Below, one piece after another: positions 6,466 to 11,164 of a stretch of 11,164 nucleotides of DNA. Origin of the DNA: JBCBZH01 sp039815415 (GTDB lineage Bacteria; Bacteroidota; Rhodothermia; Rhodothermales; Rubricoccaceae). Where the stretch lies: positions 1-11,164 of the forward strand of contig JBCBZH010000135.1 of the NCBI GenBank assembly GCA_039815415.1, written 5' to 3'. Numbering within the stretch: position 1 is the stretch's first letter; each line of letters starts with the position of its first letter. Under the pieces are notes generated by a model, which saw only the letters and a list, made by a program, of their open reading frames with translations, was not told the origin of the DNA and made no database searches. A program made the position numbers and the translations under genes.

Positions 6466-7565
6466 GCGACGAGCTGACGTACAGCCATCCGACATCGGGC
6501 GAGCCGGACAAGGTGGAAATGCTCATTACACTCGATGTGCCGCCGGGCCAGTCGCCGGTTCGGCTGGATGTGTACCTGACAGAGAAGACGCCAAACGCGA
6601 CACGCTCGAAGGTGCAGCGCACTGTCAAGCAAGGCCGCGTATCGATCAACGGGAGTGTGGTCACGAAGTCCTCGATGCCGGTTCAGCCCGGCGACCACAT
6701 CGAGTGCCGCGTGATGAAAGCGCCACCTATCGAAGTGGTGCCAGAGGCCATCCCGCTCGACATCGTTTATGAGGACGATGTGCTCATCGTGGTCAACAAG
6801 CCGGCCGGGATGGTGGTGCATCCGGCCTTTGGACATCGCTCCGGGACGCTCGTCAACGCACTCCTGCATCATGTAGGGGGCGGCACCCTCACCGCTGACG
6901 ACGTGGAGGACGCTGACGACGATGACGTCGGGCTGGCGGTGGCGACCGCAGGGCCTCAGTTCGAGGGCGACGTGACAATCCGCCCCGGGCTCGTGCATCG
7001 CCTCGACAAGGACACGACGGGTCTCATGGTGGTCGCCAAGACGGACCACGCGGCAGCGGTCCTCGGCAAGCAGTTTGCCAACCGGACCATCCGACGGCGC
7101 TACCTCGCGCTGGTGTGGGGCGTGCCCGATCCTCCCGAGGGCCGCGTCGAGACGTGGCTCGGGCGCGATCCTCGCGACCGCCGGTTGATCGCCGTCCGGC
7201 CAGAAGGCGACGGCAAGTGGGCGGCGACCACCTGGGAGACCGTCGAGCCGTTCACGTACCTCTCGCTCGTTCGCTTCAGGTTGGAGACGGGGCGCACACA
7301 CCAGATCCGGGTCCATGCGCGCCACCTCGGCCATCCGGTGTTTGGCGACATCACGTACGGCGGCAATCACATCGTGTATGGAACGCCACTCGGAAGTCGC
7401 AAGTCGTTCTTCGGGAATCTGTTCAAGGCGCTGCCTCACCAGGCGCTTCACGCGCACACGCTCGGATTTACCCATCCTGTGACCCGTGAGGCGATGGATT
7501 TTGAAGTGCCGGTTCATGCCGCAATGGCGCACGTGATTGAGCGCGTGCGAACCGTTGACGGATAG
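6462..7565 (+). CDS. rluD: 23S rRNA pseudouridine synthase, RluD family
   Basis: This 367-residue protein has an N-terminal S4 RNA-binding domain (about 33-85: VRLDVYLTEKTPNATRSKVQ) and a RluA-type catalytic domain. The signature HRLDKDTTGLMVVAK (179-193) carries the catalytic aspartate D182. RYLALVWG (213-220) and GRTHQIRVHARHLGHPVFGD (277-296) are the other conserved blocks. Members of this family isomerise uridines in 23S rRNA; RluD itself acts on helix 69. There are two insertions relative to E. coli RluD. One is an acidic run (about 141-170, TADDVEDADDDDVG) just before the signature. The other is about 303-328 (IVYGTPLGSRKSFFGNLF), of a kind seen in Bacteroidota homologues. The ATG overlaps the preceding stop codon by four bases (ATGA). 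Confidence 0.93.
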   Translation: MSDELTYSHPTSGEPDKVEMLITLDVPPGQSPVRLDVYLTEKTPNATRSKVQRTVKQGRVSINGSVVTKSSMPVQPGDHIECRVMKAPPIEVVPEAIPLDIVYEDDVLIVVNKPAGMVVHPAFGHRSGTLVNALLHHVGGGTLTADDVEDADDDDVGLAVATAGPQFEGDVTIRPGLVHRLDKDTTGLMVVAKTDHAAAVLGKQFANRTIRRRYLALVWGVPDPPEGRVETWLGRDPRDRRLIAVRPEGDGKWAATTWETVEPFTYLSLVRFRLETGRTHQIRVHARHLGHPVFGDITYGGNHIVYGTPLGSRKSFFGNLFKALPHQALHAHTLGFTHPVTREAMDFEVPVHAAMAHVIERVRTVDG

Positions 7566-7575
7566 GATGTACAGC

Positions 7576-7600
7576 AGCCCCGTCCGGGCTCTAGCTTGTT
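7576..7600 (+). terminator. Possible weak intrinsic terminator after rluD
   Basis: AGCCC (7576-7580) pairs with GGGCT (7586-7590) across a five-base loop, followed by a moderately T-rich CTAGCTTGTT. The stem is short and the tail is not a pure T-run, so termination is only plausible. Confidence 0.3.
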
Positions 7601-7606
7601 CTCGTC

Positions 7607-7615
7607 GCCAGCTCG
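7607..7615 (+). repeat. Intergenic copy of the repeated word upstream of the EIIA gene
   Basis: An exact GCCAGCTCG preceded by C lies in the 63-base gap between rluD and the EIIA gene, 13 bases before the ATG at 7629. It is unpaired within this gap. Confidence 0.75.
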
Positions 7616-7628
7616 TCCACTGCCCGAT

Positions 7629-8102
7629 ATGCCGAACCGTCCCCTCGCGTCCCTGCTCGTGCCCGAGCGTATCTGCGTCGGGCTGGCGGAGGAGACCAAA
7701 GAGACCGTGCTGGAACGTATGGCCGCCGTGGCTGCAACCAGCACAGCCGTTACGGACTCGGAGCAACTCCTCAGCGACGTTCTCGCTCGGGAGAGCCGCA
7801 TGTCCACGGGCGTTGGCAACGGGCTGGCGCTTCCGCACGCGCGGACACCGGCGGCGTCGGAGAGTCTGCTGGTGCTTGCTACGCTCCTAACGCCCATCGA
7901 CTATGCCGCGATCGATGGAGACCCGGTGCGCCTGGTGGTGATGCTCGTAGGTCCGGAGGCCGATCGGGTGGCGCACCTCCACATTCTGGGGCGCGTCTCG
8001 CGCGTGCTGAGCGATTCTGTGGTTCGGTCCCGCATCGAAGACGCCAGCTCGCCGGATGAGGTGATATCAATCGTTCGTGCCGCTGAGGCCGTGCTGGCCT
8101 GA
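7629..8102 (+). CDS. PTS EIIA domain protein (fructose/mannitol or nitrogen-type, PtsN-like)
   Basis: This 157-residue single-domain protein of the PTS EIIA type 2 family is phosphorylated on a histidine and passes phosphate on or acts as a regulator. The signature GVGNGLALPHARTP (61-74) contains the phospho-acceptor H70. The N-terminal ERICVGLAEETKETVLERMA (13-32) is the usual first strand and helix. A stand-alone EIIA with no adjacent EIIB, EIIC or HPr gene suggests a regulatory PtsN-like role, but this is inference. The start ATG 7629 gives MPNRPLASLL; a TTG at 7596 would add 11 residues through the repeated word and seems less likely. An exact copy at 8043-8051 encodes Asp-Ala-Ser-Ser. 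hisS follows after 166 bases. Confidence 0.88.
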   Translation: MPNRPLASLLVPERICVGLAEETKETVLERMAAVAATSTAVTDSEQLLSDVLARESRMSTGVGNGLALPHARTPAASESLLVLATLLTPIDYAAIDGDPVRLVVMLVGPEADRVAHLHILGRVSRVLSDSVVRSRIEDASSPDEVISIVRAAEAVLA

Positions 8103-8104
8103 GG

Positions 8105-8161
8105 CCGCCAGCTCGATAAGGGCCTCGTTCGGGCGATGGCGCGTCTGCCCCGAACTGGCGG
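8105..8161. repeat. Inverted pair of the repeated word between the EIIA gene and hisS
   Basis: CCGCCAGCTCG (8105-8115) starts two bases after the EIIA stop. CGAACTGGCGG (8151-8161) is its reverse complement at 10 of 11 positions. They are separated by 35 bases. The left copy is exact and the right one has a single change in the core (GAACT for GAGCT). Confidence 0.6.
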
Positions 8162-8170
8162 TGGCGTGGT

Positions 8171-8192
8171 GACGCCGCGGCGAGGCGTCTTT
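8171..8192 (+). terminator. Candidate intrinsic terminator after the EIIA gene
   Basis: GACGCC (8171-8176) pairs perfectly with GGCGTC (8184-8189) around a seven-base loop and is followed directly by TTT. The stem is six GC-rich pairs and the T-run is short. It lies 69 bases past the EIIA stop and 77 bases before the hisS start, a sensible place to separate the two transcripts. Confidence 0.42.
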
Positions 8193-8243
8193 ACGGGCGC
8201 TTTGTGTGGAGAGCTTGCGTTGCGTCCATCCTACGGGCACCTT

Positions 8244-8270
8244 CCGCATCCCGCATCCCGCATCCCGCAT
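8244..8270 (+). repeat. 7-base tandem repeat (CCGCATC, 3.9 copies) running into the hisS start codon
   Basis: CCGCATC is repeated at 8244-8250, 8251-8257 and 8258-8264, with a partial fourth copy at 8265-8270. The AT of the last copy forms the first two bases of the hisS ATG (8269-8271). The unit is not a multiple of three, so gain or loss of a copy would shift the frame of any upstream start and change the leader sequence without altering HisS from its ATG. Confidence 0.85.
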
Positions 8271-9561
8271 GTCTTTCCAGACCATCCGAGGCACCTTCGA
8301 CATTCTCCCGGACACTCACAGCTCGGGCGGATCTGTGGTCCCTGCCAGCTCGAGCTGGCGACACGTCGAGGGCGTGGTGCGCGAGGTGATGGAGCGGTTC
8401 GCATTCGAAGAGATCCGCACGCCAGTGATGGAGCCGCTCGATCTAGTGGCGCGTGGGGTGGGGGGGACTACAGACATTGTCAGCAAGGAGATGTTCACCG
8501 TCGAGCGCTCGAAGGAGACCTACGTGCTTCGGCCTGAAGTGACGGCACCGGTGATGCGGTCCTACCTCCAGCACAACCTGGCGCAGCGCGGCGGGGCGCA
8601 GCGGCTGTACTACATCGGGCCGTGCTTCCGGGCCGAGCGCCCGCAGAAGGGGCGCTTTCGGCAGTTCCATCAGTTCGGCACGGAGCTGCTGGGCAGCGAC
8701 GACCCACGTGCCGACGCCGAGGTGATCGCCAACCTGCGCGCCGTCTACGATGCCTTCGGCGTCACCGGCACGCGGCTGCGCCTCAACACCATCGGCGACC
8801 CTGCCGACCGCCCGGCCTACCGCGATGCTCTGCGGGACTATTTCTCACCTCACGCCAGCTCGCTGTCCGAGACGAGCCGCCAGCGCCTCGAGACGAACCC
8901 GCTTCGCATCCTCGATACCAAGGCGCCGCACGAACGCGAGCTGTTGGCCGACGTGCCGAAGCTCCCGGACTTCGTGGGGGAGGGAGCGAAGGCGCACCAT
9001 GAGGCTGTCAAGGGGCTGCTGGATGAGCTCGGGATCCCGTATGTGGAGGACCCGCTGCTCGTGCGCGGGCTCGACTATTACACCCGGACCGTGTTCGAGC
9101 TGGAGTCCGATGCTCTCGGCGCCCAGGGCGCCCTCGGGGCGGGCGGGCGCTACGACGGGCTGGCGGAGGCCGTAGGGAGCAAGGCACGTGTCCCTGCCGT
9201 CGGGTATGCGGCGGGCATCGAGCGGCTGTTCATCGCGCTTCTGGACCAAGCCTACGCCTTTCCCGAGAAATCGCGGTCGGATGTGTTCATGATTGCCCTC
9301 GGTGATGCGGCCGAGTCGGCATCGTTCGGGATGGCGCAGACGCTCCGGGCCGCCGGGCTGGCGGTCGACTTCGCCCTCGGGGGGCGCTCGATGAAGGCCC
9401 AGATGAAAGCAGCCGACCGATCTGGAGCCCGCTATGCTGTCATCCTCGGCGCCGACGAACTGGCGGCCGGCGAGGCGCAGGTCCGCGATCTCCAGGCCAG
9501 CGACCAGCGTGCCGTCCCGATGAACGAGCTGGCGGCCGTCCTGGCAGAGACGACCGGGTGA
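8269..9561 (+). CDS. hisS: Histidyl-tRNA synthetase
   Basis: This 430-residue class II aminoacyl-tRNA synthetase charges tRNA-His. MSFQTIRGTFDILPD is the normal N-terminus. Motif 2 with RPQKGRFRQFHQFGTELLG (124-142), the histidine-specific block LVRGLDYYTRTVFE (264-277), motif 3 AGIERL (315-320) and the C-terminal anticodon-binding domain (about 335-430) are all intact. I use ATG 8269; GTG 8206 would add 21 residues translated largely from the tandem repeat. Between LPD and the next conserved tryptophan there are about ten more residues than in E. coli (HSSGGSVVPASSSW, 17-30). This apparent insertion is encoded partly by a palindromic double copy of the repeated word. Other exact copies lie at 8854-8862 and 9525-9533, and a near-copy at 9456-9464. 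No other his or tRNA genes are adjacent. Confidence 0.97.
   Translation: MSFQTIRGTFDILPDTHSSGGSVVPASSSWRHVEGVVREVMERFAFEEIRTPVMEPLDLVARGVGGTTDIVSKEMFTVERSKETYVLRPEVTAPVMRSYLQHNLAQRGGAQRLYYIGPCFRAERPQKGRFRQFHQFGTELLGSDDPRADAEVIANLRAVYDAFGVTGTRLRLNTIGDPADRPAYRDALRDYFSPHASSLSETSRQRLETNPLRILDTKAPHERELLADVPKLPDFVGEGAKAHHEAVKGLLDELGIPYVEDPLLVRGLDYYTRTVFELESDALGAQGALGAGGRYDGLAEAVGSKARVPAVGYAAGIERLFIALLDQAYAFPEKSRSDVFMIALGDAAESASFGMAQTLRAAGLAVDFALGGRSMKAQMKAADRSGARYAVILGADELAAGEAQVRDLQASDQRAVPMNELAAVLAETTG
8344..8359. repeat. 16-base perfect palindrome made of two overlapping copies of the repeated word, inside hisS
   Basis: GCCAGCTCGAGCTGGC reads the same on both strands. It comprises GCCAGCTCG (8344-8352) and CGAGCTGGC (8351-8359) overlapping by two bases, and encodes part of the Pro-Ala-Ser-Ser-Ser-Trp stretch in the N-terminal insertion of HisS. 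Confidence 0.9.
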
Positions 9562-9603
9562 CACCCTCAGCAGCGCGTCCGACCTGGCAACCCCGCCAGC
9601 TCG
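9525..9603. repeat. Inverted pair of the repeated word across the end of hisS
   Basis: CGAGCTGGCGG (9525-9535, in the last codons of hisS) and CCGCCAGCTCG (9593-9603, past the stop) are perfect 11-base inverted copies separated by 57 bases. The arrangement parallels the dprA end, though the loop is longer and no T-run follows. Confidence 0.7.
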
Positions 9604-9652
9604 ACCCTGCGCAACCTGCACCCTCAGCGGTTCGTCACGCAGGACTCACGGC

Positions 9653-9680
9653 CTCAACGCACGCCCCGCCGTACGTTGAG
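9653..9680 (+). other. Hairpin in the hisS-lgt gap
   Basis: CTCAACGCACG (9653-9663) and CGTACGTTGAG (9670-9680) pair at 10 of 11 positions with a six-base loop. It lies 28 bases before the lgt ATG. It could be a terminator for hisS or a structured lgt leader; a C-rich rather than T-rich tail argues against simple intrinsic termination. Confidence 0.45.
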
Positions 9681-9708
9681 CGTTCCCCCGGAACCGGCGT
9701 CCGCCTGT

Positions 9709-10686
9709 ATGTACCCGCGCATCCTGACCATCCCGCTGCCGTTCGAGGCCTTCGGGATCAGCGAGATCACCCTCTACTCGTTCGGCCTGATGGTGGCTGT
9801 TGCCATCCTCGCCGCCACGGCGATGACGCGCCTCGAGCTGGACCGGATGTATGCGCGCGGCATCATCGGGTCCATCCGGGAGACGGTTAAGGACAGCCGA
9901 GGGCGCGAGAAGACGGTGCAGGCAAGCCCTGCCGTGCTGGTCGGAACGATGATGATTCTGGCTGCCGTTTTTGGCGTCCTCGGGTCGAAGTTGTTTCACA
10001 TTATCGACTTCTGGGATCAGTTCATCCTCAACCCGAGCGCCTATCTGTTCTCGACCTCCGGGCTGACGTTTCTGGGCGGCCTGATCTGCGGCACCCTCGC
10101 GCTGGCGATCTACGCGCGCGTAAAAGGCATCAACATTCCCCGGCTAGCCGATGCCACGGCGCCCGGTGTTCTCCTCGCGTATGGAATTGGTCGGATCGGC
10201 TGTTACCTCTCCGGCGATGGCGACTGGGGGGTGTGCTCGACGATGGCCGACAAACCGGCCTGGATTCCGGGCTTTCTCTGGAGCGAGACGTTTCCCAACA
10301 ACCTCTCGGGCCCGGGCCAGACGCCCATCGACCCCGTGGTCTTCAACGCTACCGTCCGGGATGCCGAGTGCGCCATCGCCAACCCAACGGGCGTGTATCC
10401 GACGATGCTCTACGAGTTCGCCATCTGCGCCGTTCTGGCGGGCGTGCTGTGGGCCATCCGTAAGCATCCCTTCAAGGGCGGTTGGCTGTTCTCGCTCTAC
10501 CTCGTTTTCGCAGGGCTGGAGCGGTTCGTCGTCGAGTTCATCCGCGTCAACCGCGAGGTGGCGTTTGGACTGTCCCAGTCGCAGTTGATTTCGCTGTTCA
10601 TGATGACGGCGGGCATCATCGGAGTGATCGTGCTGCGGAAGCGGACGCCCGAGACTCCGCTCCACACGGCCACCGCAGCGAGCTGA
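9709..10686 (+). CDS. lgt: Prolipoprotein diacylglyceryl transferase
   Basis: This 325-residue integral inner-membrane enzyme transfers diacylglycerol from phosphatidylglycerol to the lipobox cysteine of prolipoproteins, the first step of lipoprotein maturation. MYPRILTIPLPF and ITLYSFGLMVAV (20-31) are the typical N-terminal helix. GIGRIGCYLSGDGDWG (159-174) is the Lgt signature region in the form I associate with Bacteroidota rather than the GRxGNFINGE type of E. coli. YPTMLYEF (230-237) and ERFVVEFIRVN (271-281) are further conserved blocks. Compared with short Lgt proteins it has an inserted polar loop (about 52-75, SIRETVKDSRGREKTVQ). I chose ATG 9709; a TTG at 9676 lies within a hairpin arm and would add 11 residues. 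The stop overlaps the next start (TGATG). Confidence 0.94.
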   Translation: MYPRILTIPLPFEAFGISEITLYSFGLMVAVAILAATAMTRLELDRMYARGIIGSIRETVKDSRGREKTVQASPAVLVGTMMILAAVFGVLGSKLFHIIDFWDQFILNPSAYLFSTSGLTFLGGLICGTLALAIYARVKGINIPRLADATAPGVLLAYGIGRIGCYLSGDGDWGVCSTMADKPAWIPGFLWSETFPNNLSGPGQTPIDPVVFNATVRDAECAIANPTGVYPTMLYEFAICAVLAGVLWAIRKHPFKGGWLFSLYLVFAGLERFVVEFIRVNREVAFGLSQSQLISLFMMTAGIIGVIVLRKRTPETPLHTATAAS

Positions 10687-11164
10687 TGGCGGATCGTCCT
10701 AATGCCCGTGCGCTGATCGGCCGGGCCTACGACGCTCTTGACGCGTGGGAGTCCCGCTTCGGACCGATGCCACCGGCACCGGCGCTGGCGGTCGATGCCG
10801 AGCGCTTGGACGCCGCTCTCAGTGAGTTCCTGGAACGCCTGACAGCTCCCTCAACAGGAGAGGCGCCGGGCAACTACCCGTTTCACCACCCGCGCTACGC
10901 GGGACAGATGCTCAAGCCGCCGCATCCGGTCGCGCTGGCAGCGTACGCTGCTGCGGCACGCATCAACCCGAACAACCACGCGCTGGATGGTGGGCCGCCG
11001 ACGGCCGAGATGGAGAAGGAGGTCGTGGCCGCGCTGGCGGCGATGTTCGACTTTCCCGCCAGCTCGTTGGGACACCTGACCGGTGGCGGGACCGTCGCCA
11101 ACCTGGAAGCGTTGTTCATCGCCCGCGAGGAAACGGCAGGGCGACCGATTGCCGCCAGCGCGGA
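10686..11164 (+). CDS. Group II pyridoxal-dependent decarboxylase (N-terminal part, runs off the window)
   Basis: Translation from ATG 10686, which shares one base with the lgt stop, gives about 159 residues open to the window edge. HHPRYAGQMLKPPHPVALAAY (about 66-86) and RINPNNHALDGGPPTAEMEKE (about 92-112) are typical of group II PLP decarboxylases. So is GHLTGGGTVANLEALFIARE (about 129-148), in which the TGGGTxANLxAL block binds the cofactor phosphate. This family includes aromatic-L-amino-acid, glutamate and 2,4-diaminobutyrate decarboxylases; the catalytic lysine and substrate-determining part lie beyond the edge, so the substrate is open. An exact copy of the repeated word (11058-11066) encodes Pro-Ala-Ser-Ser. 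The TGATG overlap suggests coupling to lgt. Confidence 0.88.
   Translation, partial: MADRPNARALIGRAYDALDAWESRFGPMPPAPALAVDAERLDAALSEFLERLTAPSTGEAPGNYPFHHPRYAGQMLKPPHPVALAAYAAAARINPNNHALDGGPPTAEMEKEVVAALAAMFDFPASSLGHLTGGGTVANLEALFIAREETAGRPIAASA

Larger units (their letters stand above)
1742..11066. repeat. Dispersed short repeat GCCAGCTCG (extended CGCCAGCTCG), 18 exact copies
   Basis: Exact plus-strand GCCAGCTCG starts at 2035, 3439, 4010, 4923, 7607, 8043, 8107, 8344, 8854, 9595 and 11058. Exact CGAGCTGGC (reverse orientation) starts at 1742, 1956, 2912, 4186, 4958, 8351 and 9525. In 17 of 18 the base 5' to GCC is C, giving a 10-base consensus; the exception is 8344. Near-copies are at 114, 569, 1914, 5312, 8151 and 9456. 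Six exact copies are intergenic (1956, 2035, 4958, 7607, 8107, 9595), although intergenic DNA totals only about 1.16 kb. None lies in 4967-7606 or 9604-11057. The density and two-strand distribution resemble DNA uptake sequences; this reading is inference. Confidence 0.85.

Noticed and set aside
4390..6495. A 701-codon open frame on the minus strand, and similar long antisense frames at 6390-7838 and 8845-9621
   Set aside because: These lie opposite well-identified genes (dprA, aminotransferase, rluD, hisS), have low-complexity Arg/Ser/Gly-rich translations and no recognisable motifs. They are expected in GC-rich DNA.
4261..9362. Recurrent CGGGCTGGC, seven plus-strand copies plus two in reverse orientation
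   Set aside because: All copies are within coding sequence, mostly as Gly-Leu-Ala codons, and none is intergenic. Codon bias explains them; they serve as a control for the GCCAGCTCG repeat.
1..11164. CRISPR arrays, tRNA or rRNA genes, insertion sequences, phage or defence genes
   Set aside because: No regularly spaced repeats, cloverleaf-like sequences, transposase motifs or defence-family motifs were seen; the recognised genes are housekeeping or metabolic.

Overview
The window is a compact, GC-rich chromosomal segment of housekeeping genes. It fits a high-GC member of the Bacteroidota/Rhodothermota side, possibly Rhodothermales or Rubricoccaceae. This placement rests on three things: start codons with no recognisable Shine-Dalgarno sequence, a Lgt with a CYLSGDGDWG-type signature, and an RluD carrying the late insertion I associate with Bacteroidota. 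It is a judgement by eye, not a phylogeny.

Layout. Bases 1-1184, minus strand: the first codons of a TRAP transporter large permease (dctM-like), the small permease (dctQ-like) and ribonuclease HI (rnhA). Bases 1278-3062, plus strand: a small outer-membrane beta-barrel protein and the GTPase ObgE. Bases 3081-3755, minus strand: a class I SAM methyltransferase convergent with obgE. Bases 3812-4957, plus strand: dprA. Bases 4958-5322 hold no intact gene but contain what looks like the 3' remnant of a broken one. Bases 5323-7565: a class V aminotransferase overlapping rluD. Bases 7629-9561: a PTS EIIA-type protein and hisS. Bases 9709-11164: lgt and the start of a group II PLP-dependent decarboxylase, overlapping by one base.

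The gene content is mostly ordinary. What stands out is a short word, CGCCAGCTCG (reverse complement CGAGCTGGCG). Its 9-base core GCCAGCTCG occurs 18 times exactly, on both strands, where about 0.25 would be expected by chance at this base composition. Six copies lie in the roughly 10% of the window that is intergenic. Several copies form inverted pairs across gene ends (dprA, hisS) or in gaps (before obgE, before hisS). Two overlapping copies form a 16-base palindrome inside an apparent insertion in HisS. All five Ala-Ser-Ser tripeptides in the real proteins are encoded by the same GCC-AGC-TCG.

These are the hallmarks of a DNA uptake sequence like those of Neisseriaceae and Pasteurellaceae, and dprA, a natural-transformation gene, carries one of the pairs. 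I know of no described uptake sequence in this lineage. The uptake interpretation is an inference; the repeat itself is directly visible.
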